From NCBI GenBank assembly GCA_937875295.1, contig CALLXS010000041.1, forward strand, positions 1-34,612: DNA of 34,612 nt. Reading direction: 5' to 3'. Below are positions 25,761 to 34,612 of the stretch, one piece after another (the first letter of the stretch is position 1; every line of letters begins with the position of its first letter). Source of the stretch: an uncultured bacterium (GTDB taxonomy: Bacteria; Bacteroidota; Ignavibacteria; Kapaibacteriales; UBA2268). Made by a program: the position numbers and the translations under genes. A model generated the notes under the pieces. The model saw only the letters and a list, made by a program, of their open reading frames with translations, had not been told where the DNA came from and made no database searches.

Positions 25761-26252
25761 TTGAAAGATGAACAATTAAAAAAAATTGGGCAATACATCA
25801 GGCAGATTCATCATTTCCAAAAATATTTAATTAATAAAAAAATTAATGATAAAAAAATTGGAATTACTTACGAACAAGCTTGGGTCTTGATGCTCCTATA
25901 CAATCATAATGGAGTAAATCAGCAGGAGATTGCTAACTTATGTTACAAAGAGAAATCTACTATATTACGTCTAATTGATGCATTAGAACGTATGAATTAT
26001 GTTACTCGCCAAAGAGATAAAAACGACAGAAGGAATAATAATATTTTTATTACTAAAAGTGGTGCTATAATTCAAAAAGAAATTATGAGTATGCATATTG
26101 AATTACTATATAGCTTGTTTGAAGGTCTTAGCGATGAGACAATAGACAAAGCAGAGCATGTAGTCTTTCAAATTCATCAAAATCTTTATCGTGCAAGCAA
26201 CCAATTAAATATTGAATCAAGCATTTGTGAAAGGAAAAATGATGCAATTTAA
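25761..26252 (+). CDS. MarR family transcriptional regulator
   Basis: 163 residues. The winged helix-turn-helix is visible at about 35-105: ITYEQAWVLMLLYNHNGVNQQEIANLC, KSTILRLIDALERMNYVTRQ and the wing RDKNDRRNNNIFITKSG. MarR proteins repress efflux or stress operons as dimers and release DNA when a phenolic or lipophilic ligand binds. The start is a TTG at 25761: an in-frame stop lies directly before it, and the next in-frame ATG would fall inside the DNA-binding domain. The gene overlaps tolC by about 14 bp and probably controls the efflux genes that follow. Confidence 0.88.
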   Translation: MKDEQLKKIGQYIRQIHHFQKYLINKKINDKKIGITYEQAWVLMLLYNHNGVNQQEIANLCYKEKSTILRLIDALERMNYVTRQRDKNDRRNNNIFITKSGAIIQKEIMSMHIELLYSLFEGLSDETIDKAEHVVFQIHQNLYRASNQLNIESSICERKNDAI

Positions 26253-27555
26253 AATAATGCTTCTATTAGTCAGCATTTTTTCAATTAATAATATTTATTC
26301 TCAAAGCTCAATGAGTTTAAGTGCTTCTGAAGCAGTAAAAATTGGCTTAGAAAATAATAAAAACATTTTAATAAATGAATCAAAAGTTCGGGCTCTAGAA
26401 GCTAAGGTGAATGAAGTTAATACTCAATTGTATCCAAGTTTAAGTGTTTCTGGCTCCTATACAAGACTAAGCAAAGTAGAACCTTTTAAAATTCCAGGAA
26501 TGGATCTTGTGATTTCTCCTGCCATTTTGAATAATTTTAATTCTAAAATATCTTTGCAACAACCAATATTTACTGGCTTTAGAATTAATTCTTCAATTCA
26601 AATGAACGAAGCATTAGCAAATGCTGGTAAATATGACTCTGAAGCTTATCGAATTCAATTAATTTCTAATATTAAAACAATGTATTGGAATTACTTTAAG
26701 TTAGAAAAAACAAAAAAATCCCTTCAAGACAATATAAATCAACTTCAAGCACATATTAATGATGTTGAAAATTACATTAAAGCTGGCTTATCAATTGAAA
26801 ATGATTTATTGAAAGTAAAGGTGCAAAAAGCTAATTTAGAATTATCCATCGTCGATGTGGAAAATAATATTGATTTAGCCGGGATTAGTCTAGCTACATT
26901 GATGGGGATAGATGTTAATACTAAATTTATTATTACTGATAATCCTGAAAATATAAATGAAGAATTAATTAAAATGCAAATATCTCGCGATACTGCAGTT
27001 GCATGGAGACCAGAGATAAAAGCAATGGATGAGAGAATTAATGCCTCAAAGTACGCAATTGAAATGACAAAATCCACATATTATCCTCAAATATTTTTAA
27101 TAGGAAATTATAATTTCAATAATCCTAACCAAAGGTATATGCCTATGGAAGAGAAGTTCAAAGGAAGCTGGGATGTTACTCTATCTCTTAGTTATAATTT
27201 ATTTGATTGGGGAGCTAGGAACTATCAGACTGAGCAAGCAGAAGAATCTTTAAAACAAGCAGAATTAAGCAAAAACTTAATAATCGATGGTCTTAATCAA
27301 GAAGTTTCTCAATCAGTTATGAATTATAATAAATCATTTGATAGATTGAATGCTACAAAAGTACTGCTCGAGCAAGCAAGAGAAAATCTAAGGGTTACTC
27401 AAGAAAAATATAGAGCTGGAGCTGCAATTAGTTCAGAACTTTTAGATGCAGAAACTTCGTTGCTTTCAGCTGAAATTAGTTTAATTACTGCTCAAACTGA
27501 TTACCAATTGTCATTAATTAATTATAATAAAGCAATTGGTTTTAAAAATTATTAA
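26239..27555 (+). CDS. TolC-like outer-membrane efflux protein
   Basis: About 438 residues. The start is taken at ATG 26239 (or 26242), just after a purine-rich AAAGGA, giving a normal signal peptide (MQFKIMLLLVSIFSI, cleavage near IYSQ). A TTG 27 bases upstream would only add residues that do not look like a signal peptide. The protein has the two-fold repeat of the OEP family: LSASEAVKIGLENNKNILI, long helices, GSYTRLSK, then LSYNLFDWGARNYQTEQAEE, and the last repeat YRAGAAISSELLDAETSLLSAE. TolC-like proteins form the outer-membrane exit duct for efflux pumps. It overlaps marR by 14 bp and is followed by the adaptor and pump genes. Confidence 0.9.
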   Translation: MMQFKIMLLLVSIFSINNIYSQSSMSLSASEAVKIGLENNKNILINESKVRALEAKVNEVNTQLYPSLSVSGSYTRLSKVEPFKIPGMDLVISPAILNNFNSKISLQQPIFTGFRINSSIQMNEALANAGKYDSEAYRIQLISNIKTMYWNYFKLEKTKKSLQDNINQLQAHINDVENYIKAGLSIENDLLKVKVQKANLELSIVDVENNIDLAGISLATLMGIDVNTKFIITDNPENINEELIKMQISRDTAVAWRPEIKAMDERINASKYAIEMTKSTYYPQIFLIGNYNFNNPNQRYMPMEEKFKGSWDVTLSLSYNLFDWGARNYQTEQAEESLKQAELSKNLIIDGLNQEVSQSVMNYNKSFDRLNATKVLLEQARENLRVTQEKYRAGAAISSELLDAETSLLSAEISLITAQTDYQLSLINYNKAIGFKNY

Positions 27556-27595
27556 AATTTAAGAAAATATTAAAAAAACAAATAAAGAGAATAAA

Positions 27596-28657
27596 ATGGA
27601 TGCTAAAAAGAAAAAAATAATGCTAATAGGTGTATTACTTTTAATGTTAGTAATAATTATTGGTATATTAGTCTATAATAAGAGCAAGATGCAAGAAACT
27701 AAAAATCAACAAGTAGTTTTGCATGATTATCCTGTACAAGTTTATAAAGCTGATTATCAACATATAGATGAAGTCTTGACTTTATCAGGAAATGCTATTG
27801 CAAATGCAGAGGTTAATTATGTCTCTGAGACACAAGGCAGAGTTACATCAGTTAATTTTGATATAGGCTCTAGAGTAGGTACTGGTACACTATTAGCAAG
27901 TGTAGATGATGAAATCAAAAAAGCTAATCTTATGACTGCAGAGGCAAATTTTGAAAAAGCAAAAAAAGATTATGATAGATATAAACAACTTTTTGACCAA
28001 AAGTCAATTAATGAAGCTACATTAGATCAATATAGCTTAATATTAAAAACATCAGAAGCTCAATATATTATTGCAAAAAGGACACTAAAAGATACTAAAG
28101 TAACATCACCAATCTCTGGAGTAGTAACTGCAAAATCAATTGAAAAAGGCTCATTTTTAAATATTGGTACTCCAATAGCAACAATTTTAGATATTAACAC
28201 AATTAAAATTAGAGTACAAGTAGCTGAAGCTAGCATTAACAAAGTGAGAATTGGTGATGACGTAAGGCTAAAATCTGATTTGTTTTTGGATAAAACATTT
28301 GTAGGTAATGTAAAATTTATTAATCCAAAAGCTGACGAATCGCATACTTATTCAGTAGATATTTCAATTCAGAATAGAAATTCCGAAATTAAGCCTGGAA
28401 TGTTCTTTAATGTATTTTTTGATAATATACAAGAAACTAGTTCTTTAGTAATCCCTCGTGAATCATTAGTTGGTAGCGCTAAAGAACCACAAGTTTATGT
28501 TGTAAATGATAATAAAGCAATGTTAAAAAATATTAAGATTAATAAAATATCTGGAGATTTAATTGATGTTGCATCAGGTATTAATGAAGGTGATATTATC
28601 GTTACTTCGGGTCAAATCAATTTAATTAATGGTTCAAAAGTAAGAATAGTCAAATAA
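27596..28657 (+). CDS. RND efflux periplasmic adaptor (membrane fusion protein)
   Basis: 353 residues. An N-terminal membrane anchor (about 8-27, no lipobox) is followed by the adaptor architecture: a lipoyl half-motif NYVSETQGRVTSVNFDIGSR (about 78-97), a helical hairpin (about 115-150), the second lipoyl half TSPISGVVTAKSIEKGSFLN (about 169-188), a beta-barrel part (about 200-265) and the membrane-proximal SLVIPRESLVGS (about 282-293) with VVNDNKA. It bridges the RND pump and the TolC duct in the periplasm. The gap to tolC is 40 bp and to the pump gene 14 bp. Confidence 0.92.
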   Translation: MDAKKKKIMLIGVLLLMLVIIIGILVYNKSKMQETKNQQVVLHDYPVQVYKADYQHIDEVLTLSGNAIANAEVNYVSETQGRVTSVNFDIGSRVGTGTLLASVDDEIKKANLMTAEANFEKAKKDYDRYKQLFDQKSINEATLDQYSLILKTSEAQYIIAKRTLKDTKVTSPISGVVTAKSIEKGSFLNIGTPIATILDINTIKIRVQVAEASINKVRIGDDVRLKSDLFLDKTFVGNVKFINPKADESHTYSVDISIQNRNSEIKPGMFFNVFFDNIQETSSLVIPRESLVGSAKEPQVYVVNDNKAMLKNIKINKISGDLIDVASGINEGDIIVTSGQINLINGSKVRIVK

Positions 28658-28671
28658 TAGAGGATTTAAAA

Positions 28672-31600
28672 ATGACAATAACCGAATTATCGATAAAAAG
28701 ACCAATATTAGTTGTCGTATTCTTTTCATTTCTGGGTGTATTAGGTATTTTTGGATTTACTCAGCTTAAATATGAATTGACCCCAAAAATTGATCTTCCT
28801 ATTGTTGTAATTTCCACTACTTATGCGGGAGCATCTCCTAATGAGATTGAAACTAGCGTTACTAAAGTAATTGAAGATGTGGTTACTGGAATAGATAATG
28901 TTAAAACTGTAAGTTCCACTTCTTACGAAAGTCAATCAATAGTAATTATTGAATTTAATCAAGGAACAGAAATTGATTTTGCCTTGCAAGATGTTCAAAG
29001 AAAGGTAAATCAAGCATCATTTAGATTACCAGAAGATGCTTTTGATCCAGTATTGAGTAAAATCGCAATGGATGAAATGCCAATTCTTAGGATGGGCGTT
29101 ACTGCTAAAATGAATTCTAAAGATTTATACCAATTTGTAATTGATAAGGTTCAACCAAGAATATCTAAAATAGGTGGTGTAGGAAATGTAATTTTACAAG
29201 GTGGTGAGCAACGCGAAATAAGGGTTAATATTGACGAAAACAAACTACGTTCTTATGGATTATCACTTTTTGCTGTAACTAACTCAATCGGTATGTCCAA
29301 TATGGATTTCCCTACTGGAAATATTTATTCAGGCAGCAATCAATATACTTTAAGAATTGCCGCAAAATTTACATCTGTAAATGATTTACGCGAATTAGTG
29401 ATTGGAAAATCTCGCACTGGTAATCCTGTAAAACTAAAAGAAGTAGCAGATGTATTTGATGGAATAAAAGATATTACTACAATTTATAGGATTAATGGTG
29501 ATAACTCTATTGGATTAATTATTCAAAAGCAAAATGATGCTAATACTGTAGAAGTATCTCAAAAAGTGCGTGAAGAAATAAAAAAATTAGAACAAACTTA
29601 TGGCAATATTGAACTTAAATTTAATATTGCTCAAGATGGATCGATTTATATTATGAATTCAGCGAATGCAGTTAAATTTGATTTAGCTCTGGCAATCATT
29701 ATTGTTGCATTAATCATGCTAATTTTCTTGCATAGTATAAGAAATTCATTGATAATATTAGTCGCAATTCCTTCATCATTAGTGGTTACATTCTTTTTAA
29801 TGTATATTTTTGGATTTACATTAAATATGATGACACTGCTAGCAATGTCTCTAGTAATTGGTATTTTGGTTGATGATTCTATTGTAGTAATTGAAAATAT
29901 CCATCATCATTTAGAGAAAGGGAAAGATAAAGCTACTGCTGCTTTAGTAGGTAGAAATGAAATTGGTTTTGCAGCTTTATCAATCACATTAGTTGATGTT
30001 GTGGTATTTGTCCCAATTGCAATGATTACTGGAATTGTCGGCAATTTTTTACGTCAATATGCTTTAGTGATAGTAATGTCTACATTAATGAGCCTACTTG
30101 TATCATTTACGATTACTCCAATGCTTGCTTCGAGATTCTCAAAACTTGAAGATAAAGAATCAGATTCAATATTTGCTAGAATTGGTAGATTTTTTGAAAA
30201 ATATATTAATAAATTAATAAATCTATATTCTATAGTACTTAAATGGAGTTTAAACAATGGGGGAAAGGTAGTTATTGGAGTATTACTGCTATTAAGTAGT
30301 ACTATTTTATTATTTAGATTTGGTCTAATTGGATTTGAGTTTATGCCAAAAGAAGATAATAATGAAATTAATGTATCATTAGAAGTTTCAGCTGGTACAT
30401 CAATTGAAAAGAACAATGAAATTACCAGATTGGTAGAAGAAAGACTTAGTACATTACCTTATGTCGAAAAAATTATTACTTCTGTAGGTTCTGCTGCAGG
30501 TGGAATGATGGGTATTTCTAATAATAGTACGACTAGTATATTAGTAAAGTTAATTGATAAAACTCAAAGACTTGAAACAACTGCTTTATATTCCCAAAAA
30601 ATTAAAAATTTACTTTCTGATATTCCTGGTCTAAAAACAAAAGTTGCACCCGGTAATTCAATGGGTGGTGGAGGTAGTGCTCCAATACAAATACTTGTTA
30701 CAGGAAATACGTATGACGAAGTAATGAGAGGTGCAAATAAAATAAAAAATATTGTAGAAAGCGTGGAAGGTACTTACGATGTGGCGCTTTCTACCGAAGA
30801 AAGTAAACCTGAAATTAGAGTAGAAGTTGATAGAGATAAATTATCAGCATTAGGATTGAGTATTGCCGAAGTAGGACAAACTTTACAAATTGCTTTAACT
30901 GGTAATGATAATTCAAAATATCGTGATGGAATTAATGAATACGATATACGCATTATGCTTGATAAATTCGATAGAAATAATCCTGATAATGTAAGGAATT
31001 TAACTTTTATGAATTCTCGAGGACAAATGATTTATCTAAATCAATTTGCAACAATCACTCAAACGGTTGGTCCTACTAAGTTAGAAAGAACGGACAGGAT
31101 GAGAGCAATTAAAGTAAATTCTCAAATATTTGGCCAGACTTCCGGTGTAATAGCGGGGAATATTACTGCTCAATTGGAGAATATTGAATTACCTCAGGGA
31201 GTAAATTGGAGGTATTTTGGCGAACAAGAAAACATGGGAGAAACAATGTCAAGTATGGTTATTGCTGTATTTATTGCAATATTATTTGTGTACATGATAA
31301 TGGTAGCTCTATATAATTCATTTTTATATCCTTTTGTCGTCTTGTTTTCTATACCATTAGCTTTAATCGGTGCATTCTTGGGGCTTGCAATTACAATGAA
31401 TTCTATTAGTATTTATTCAATGCTTGGTATGATTATGTTAATTGGATTAGTAGCTAAAAATGCTATTCTTATTGTCGATAGAGCTAATCAAGCTCGGATT
31501 GAAGGACATTCTACTTTTGAAGCATTAATGGATGCAGGAAGAAATAGATTTAGACCAATCTTAATGACAACATTAGCTATGGTGTTTGGAATGTTACCTA

Positions 31601-31803
31601 TAGCATTGTCGAATTCAGCTGGAAGTGAAGGTAAAAATGGACTGGCTATTGTGTTAATTGGAGGTTTAAGTAGTTCATTAATTCTTACATTACTTTTAGT
31701 TCCAGTAATTTATCAGAAATTTGTAAAAATAAAAGAAAATTTAGTTGATAGGCTTCATAAAAAGAAAAAGTCTAATACAAATACAGAAATTAGTGTAAAT
31801 TAA
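28672..31803 (+). CDS. RND efflux pump, HAE1-like
   Basis: 1043 residues, the full RND length with 12 expected membrane helices and two large periplasmic loops. The N terminus is typical (ELSIKRPILVVVFFSFLGVLG), then TYAGASPNEIETSVTKVIED. The proton-relay residues are present: the Asp401-Asp402 pair in the fourth helix (VDDSIVVIEN) and Lys929 in the tenth (GLVAKNAILIVD). The class resembles multidrug/hydrophobe (HAE1) pumps rather than heavy-metal ones, judging from general pattern only. It is driven by proton flow and extrudes substrates through the adaptor and TolC-like duct. It is the last gene of the marR-led operon, with a strong hairpin 43 bp after its stop. Confidence 0.94.
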   Translation: MTITELSIKRPILVVVFFSFLGVLGIFGFTQLKYELTPKIDLPIVVISTTYAGASPNEIETSVTKVIEDVVTGIDNVKTVSSTSYESQSIVIIEFNQGTEIDFALQDVQRKVNQASFRLPEDAFDPVLSKIAMDEMPILRMGVTAKMNSKDLYQFVIDKVQPRISKIGGVGNVILQGGEQREIRVNIDENKLRSYGLSLFAVTNSIGMSNMDFPTGNIYSGSNQYTLRIAAKFTSVNDLRELVIGKSRTGNPVKLKEVADVFDGIKDITTIYRINGDNSIGLIIQKQNDANTVEVSQKVREEIKKLEQTYGNIELKFNIAQDGSIYIMNSANAVKFDLALAIIIVALIMLIFLHSIRNSLIILVAIPSSLVVTFFLMYIFGFTLNMMTLLAMSLVIGILVDDSIVVIENIHHHLEKGKDKATAALVGRNEIGFAALSITLVDVVVFVPIAMITGIVGNFLRQYALVIVMSTLMSLLVSFTITPMLASRFSKLEDKESDSIFARIGRFFEKYINKLINLYSIVLKWSLNNGGKVVIGVLLLLSSTILLFRFGLIGFEFMPKEDNNEINVSLEVSAGTSIEKNNEITRLVEERLSTLPYVEKIITSVGSAAGGMMGISNNSTTSILVKLIDKTQRLETTALYSQKIKNLLSDIPGLKTKVAPGNSMGGGGSAPIQILVTGNTYDEVMRGANKIKNIVESVEGTYDVALSTEESKPEIRVEVDRDKLSALGLSIAEVGQTLQIALTGNDNSKYRDGINEYDIRIMLDKFDRNNPDNVRNLTFMNSRGQMIYLNQFATITQTVGPTKLERTDRMRAIKVNSQIFGQTSGVIAGNITAQLENIELPQGVNWRYFGEQENMGETMSSMVIAVFIAILFVYMIMVALYNSFLYPFVVLFSIPLALIGAFLGLAITMNSISIYSMLGMIMLIGLVAKNAILIVDRANQARIEGHSTFEALMDAGRNRFRPILMTTLAMVFGMLPIALSNSAGSEGKNGLAIVLIGGLSSSLILTLLLVPVIYQKFVKIKENLVDRLHKKKKSNTNTEISVN

Positions 31804-31845
31804 ACCATAAAATATTTGAAAATAAATTCATTTCAATATTAAAAA

Positions 31846-31873
31846 AAGAGGTAATCTTAAATGATTACCTCTT
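31846..31873. terminator. Bidirectional rho-independent terminator
   Basis: A perfect 11-bp stem (AAGAGGTAATC / GATTACCTCTT) with a 6-base loop TTAAAT, lying between the stop of the RND gene (+) and the stop of the DUF1573 gene (-). A run of A to the left (T on the minus strand) and TTCTATTTT to the right make it suitable for termination in both directions. Confidence 0.92.
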
Positions 31874-31896
31874 CTATTTTATATTATAATAATTGA

Positions 31897-32616
31897 CTAA
31901 GGTTGTGGTACTTCTAAATTAATAGGAGATTCATTTACTCTACCATATACTTGAATAGAGACATCTTTCATTTCTGGGTCTGAAGTTTTAAATTTAACTA
32001 CACCATTTAATAATCCAGATTTAATAGGCTTTACTGTAGCAATTAAATCGAATTTTTCACCGGGAGCTAATATTTTTTTACCCATAACATTAATAGAAAT
32101 AACTTTTGGGTCTGCTACAAAATCTGACAATGTAAGAGAATTATTAGAATTATTTACAATTGTCAATTTAGAATCTTTTGGCTTTCCTACTTCGCATTCA
32201 TTAAAAGCAAAATATTGATAAGGAGTTATCAATACAGGATAATACACTTTTGCTTTTAGAAATAAGTATTTTGGTGAATTATCAGAATCATTGCTTGAGA
32301 TTTTAATTGATTTTACTACATCATTTCCGTGGCTGAAAGTCAAAGTAACATTCATGCTTGCGGTATCACCGGGATTAATTTCGTTTTTAGTAATAGGGGA
32401 GCTAGTACAACTGCATCCTGGACGGATTTCATCGATTTTAAGTATTTCATTTCCACTATTTTTTATTACAATTTTTGCTTTGAGAGGATTATCAGTAGGT
32501 TTCACAGTTCCCCAATTATATGTATCACCTCCAATAATTTCTAATTTAGGTTGAGCTAATAATGAATTAGTACCTAATATTGCAAGTATAATTAATGCTT
32601 TTAATGTTTTGTACAT
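31897..32616 (-). CDS. DUF1573 protein with two immunoglobulin-like domains
   Basis: 239 residues, signal peptide at about 1-21 (ILAILGTNSLLAQ). The DUF1573 domain is recognised by YNWGTVKPTDNPLKAKIVIKN (33-53), the motif IRPGCSCTSSPIT (64-76) with two Cys residues, INPGDTASMNV (about 81-91) and FSHGNDVVKSIKISSND. A second similar beta-sandwich (about 135-230) follows, lacking the Cys pair (ILAPGEKFDLIATVKP). The family is common in Bacteroidota and related phyla; its function is not established, and its fold resembles ASH/MSP-type sandwiches. It is a single gene on the minus strand closed by the shared terminator. Confidence 0.85.
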   Translation of the reverse strand: MYKTLKALIILAILGTNSLLAQPKLEIIGGDTYNWGTVKPTDNPLKAKIVIKNSGNEILKIDEIRPGCSCTSSPITKNEINPGDTASMNVTLTFSHGNDVVKSIKISSNDSDNSPKYLFLKAKVYYPVLITPYQYFAFNECEVGKPKDSKLTIVNNSNNSLTLSDFVADPKVISINVMGKKILAPGEKFDLIATVKPIKSGLLNGVVKFKTSDPEMKDVSIQVYGRVNESPINLEVPQP

Positions 32617-32764
32617 TTTTTTTCCAATAAAAAGTATTGTTTTAGTAAATTTATTTATAAATATTATATGCTTTTTTAATCAAAATGTTTCAAATATTCA
32701 CAAATATAACGATTAACAATTAAATTTGTTAATAATTAAATAATAATTTTATCTATTAGGAAGA
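32617..32764. promoter_or_regulatory. AT-rich spacer before the DUF1573 gene
   Basis: 148 bp separate the DUF1573 start from the end of the lipoprotein gene. It presumably contains the DUF1573 promoter. No RNA gene, repeat or clear hairpin is visible. Confidence 0.3.
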
Positions 32765-33277
32765 TTAATAATTTGACTCATCTCTCCAAATAATAATTTT
32801 CCAATCATCTTCCGGTGTATTTCTTCTTAACCTAAAGAAAGCTCTTCCATAAATATTTATTATATCCGTAGGATTAATTTCTAATTTTAATGAAAAAGAA
32901 CGTGATACATCTAATAATACAGAATCTCCAATTTGTTGAGCTGATTCATTCCAAATCAATTCAGCACTAATAATATTACGAAACATATTATTAGCTACGT
33001 ACATTTCTTCTTGTCTACCCCACGTCTTGTCTGTACCAGTATTATAATCGCGGTATATAAAATTAAAATTATCGTCTAATAATTTCCCATAAACCAAAGT
33101 ATCTTTGAATTGATATGCATAAGAAAAATTCTTAAAGACTCCATCAATGCTTTTTTGATTACTTATCCCAAAAGAAATACTTTTATTATTGTTTAGCTTG
33201 GGAGCAAAAGGATTATTACACGCAATAAAGCTTATGACTATTAATAATCCACACATCAAAAATACCTTGTATTTCAT
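32765..33277 (-). CDS. Lipoprotein with Asn-Pro-Phe-Ala-Pro motif, NTF2/SnoaL-like length
   Basis: 170 residues from the ATG at 33277, which sits right after the stop of the amidase gene. A TTG 15 bases upstream, inside the amidase gene, is a less likely start. A lipoprotein signal peptide ends in VISFIAC (Cys20), followed by NNPFAP. Similar Asn-Pro-Phe-Ala-Pro lipoproteins seem common in this group of bacteria (recollection, not checked). The mature part contains FKNFSYAYQFKDTLVYGKLL, FNFIYRDYNTG, WGRQEEMYVANNMF, and WKIIIWRDE. This resembles a small NTF2-like fold. The function is unknown. It would sit in the inner or outer membrane facing the periplasm or surface, and is probably co-transcribed with the amidase. 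Confidence 0.65.
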   Translation of the reverse strand: MKYKVFLMCGLLIVISFIACNNPFAPKLNNNKSISFGISNQKSIDGVFKNFSYAYQFKDTLVYGKLLDDNFNFIYRDYNTGTDKTWGRQEEMYVANNMFRNIISAELIWNESAQQIGDSVLLDVSRSFSLKLEINPTDIINIYGRAFFRLRRNTPEDDWKIIIWRDESNY

Positions 33278-33278
33278 T

Positions 33279-34469
33279 TTATTTATTAGCAACTTTAATT
33301 AATCCTTGCACTAACCAATTTGCGATTGCTTGACGATTATTAGGATCGATAAATCGGACTTGATCATTTGGATTACGAATATTTCCTAATTCAATATAAA
33401 CTGCATTAGCTTTTGTTTCTCTTAATTCTAATAAATTTCTTACCGTAATTGTTCCATAATATCCTCTGCCAGGCTGATTTATTTCATATTTTTCTTTTAT
33501 TGTGTTATAAAGAGTCGTAGCAATATTTCTTGCTTTATTATCACCTTTTTTATAATAATAAAAAATATCAATTCTTTTTTCTTGATATCTTGAGTCTAAA
33601 TGAATTATCAATGTAGTTTGAGATTTTGCTGTGGCTTTATTTTTCTCATAGAGATTATTCATTATAATTGTTCTTTTAGTGAGCCTTTGAGTTTGATTTG
33701 AAGAAATAGTATCATTTCCATAATAATATTCATCATTATCACATTCTAAGTATTGATCTTCTCTTATCCCATCATTTGGGTCTTGTAGTATCATATAAAC
33801 TTTAGCTCCATGTTCTAACAATCCCTTTGCTAATCTTAATGACACATCATAAGCGTATTCATCTTCGCATAATGTCTTTCCGTCTTTGATACCTATAGCT
33901 CCAGGGTCAATTCCACCGTGTCCGCTTGAAATATAATATACTCTACCATTTAATTCATTGTCTTTTATTTTAATATTTTCATTATTTTTCCCAAACAGTT
34001 TATTATTAAAATAAAAAATTTCTTCTTTTTTAGGAATATTTTCAGAAACTAATTCATTATTTCTATATTTTAAAAATTCAGCTGGTACATATAATTTTTT
34101 TGATTTCTTGAAATTGTGCTTTATTATTTTATTTCTTGATAATTTTAAATTATAATTTTCAATTTGTTTTGCATAATCATAAGAGTTAATATCAGTAGAA
34201 GATCTGATTGTATTACCATCAAAATTAAAAATTTTAATTGGTAAATTATATGAAACGCCTAGATAAAGTTCACCATTAGATTTATACTTTCCTTTATTTA
34301 TATCTTTAAATTCATTAATATAAAAATCAGTAATTGGCAAATAATATTTTTTTAATAATATGGTAATTCCGTCGCCCGGTTTACATTTTACTGATAAATA
34401 TTCACATTTCATTGAATTTGGAAATATTACAAGTAAAATAATTATATATATGATTTTAAGAAATTTCAT
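33279..34469 (-). CDS. N-acetylmuramoyl-L-alanine amidase (Amidase_3)
   Basis: 396 residues from the ATG at 34469, which gives a standard signal peptide (MKFLKIIYIIILLVIFPNS). An earlier ATG at 34538 would add 23 residues. Residues about 24-85 resemble a LysM-like module (VKCKPGDGITILLKKYYLPI). The catalytic domain starts near 176: SSGHGGIDPGAIG with zinc His184, DEYAYD with Glu204, TLIIHLDSR with His290, and AVYIELGNIRN with Glu360. These residues match the zinc ligands and general base of Amidase_3 enzymes, which cut the amide bond between MurNAc and the stem peptide. An insertion of about 40 residues (about 228-272) separates Glu204 from His290. The gene starts 143 bp before the window end, and the lipoprotein follows it. 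Confidence 0.88.
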   Translation of the reverse strand: MKFLKIIYIIILLVIFPNSMKCEYLSVKCKPGDGITILLKKYYLPITDFYINEFKDINKGKYKSNGELYLGVSYNLPIKIFNFDGNTIRSSTDINSYDYAKQIENYNLKLSRNKIIKHNFKKSKKLYVPAEFLKYRNNELVSENIPKKEEIFYFNNKLFGKNNENIKIKDNELNGRVYYISSGHGGIDPGAIGIKDGKTLCEDEYAYDVSLRLAKGLLEHGAKVYMILQDPNDGIREDQYLECDNDEYYYGNDTISSNQTQRLTKRTIIMNNLYEKNKATAKSQTTLIIHLDSRYQEKRIDIFYYYKKGDNKARNIATTLYNTIKEKYEINQPGRGYYGTITVRNLLELRETKANAVYIELGNIRNPNDQVRFIDPNNRQAIANWLVQGLIKVANK

Positions 34470-34612
34470 TAGTTGTATAAGTTTAATATTTACAAAACTA
34501 AAAATTATTTTTATTATAAACGTCTTTAAATTAGACATTTATCAAATTAAACCACAAAAATTTTGAGTTTTGCAGTTTTTCTCTTAATAATTCTTATTAT
34601 TTTACTATTATT

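Noticed and set aside
26212..26238. N-terminal extension of the TolC-like protein from an upstream TTG
   Set aside because: The extra residues do not resemble a signal peptide, and a purine-rich site precedes the ATG at 26239.
1..34612. CRISPR arrays, insertion sequences, prophage or integrated elements
   Set aside because: I saw no regularly spaced repeats, transposase or integrase genes, or tRNA-bounded direct repeats. The single tRNA gene has no duplicated 3' end nearby.

Overview
This is a low-GC, gene-dense chromosomal segment from a Gram-negative bacterium, most likely of the Bacteroidota/Chlorobiota (FCB) superphylum. A Kapabacteria- or Ignavibacteria-like lineage is my best guess, but that placement is inference. 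The pointers are a PorV-like outer-membrane protein next to a protein ending in a type IX secretion (T9SS) sorting-type domain, a GWxTD-family protein, a DUF1573 protein, a lipoprotein with Cys-Asn-Asn-Pro-Phe-Ala-Pro after the lipobox, LpxK (so lipid A is made), and AT-rich sequence with Lys/Asn/Ile-rich proteins. MreB, MreC and MreD suggest a rod-shaped cell. Bases 1-28 are not genomic: they match the 3' part of the Illumina TruSeq read-1 adapter, so the first gene (plsY) is cut off artificially.

Layout. (1) 29-4950, minus strand: a degenerate GAF/histidine-kinase-like protein, a TPR protein with one membrane segment, a small T9SS-CTD protein, a PorV-like barrel and truncated plsY. (2) 5144-11959, plus strand: TPR protein, NamZ-type (DUF1343) muramidase, ispF, a large membrane histidine kinase, ruvX and a GWxTD protein, with two TAATG stop/start junctions. 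(3) 12039-16213: a YtfJ-like thioredoxin-fold protein (+), a hairpin terminator, cutA (-), a small membrane protein (+), lpxK (+) and a RelA/SpoT homologue (+) whose hydrolase half looks dead and which lacks the ACT domain. (4) 16235-25603, minus strand: an orphan MalK/UgpC-type ABC ATPase, an ABC-F ATPase, tRNA-Lys(CTT) with its own terminator, mreB-mreC-mreD and smc. (5) 25761-31803, plus strand: a marR-tolC-MFP-RND efflux operon with a candidate operator upstream, closed by a strong bidirectional terminator. (6) 31897-34469, minus strand: a DUF1573 protein, a lipoprotein and an Amidase_3 cell-wall amidase with a possible LysM-like N terminus.

The common theme is the cell envelope: peptidoglycan cleavage and recovery (NamZ, amidase), the elongation machinery (MreBCD), lipid synthesis (PlsY, LpxK), efflux, and surface export (PorV/CTD). 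Most genes are standard core genes. The less ordinary parts are the 4950-597 cluster (pseudokinase, TPR membrane protein, nearly cargo-free CTD protein and PorV-like barrel) and the stripped-down Rel enzyme.
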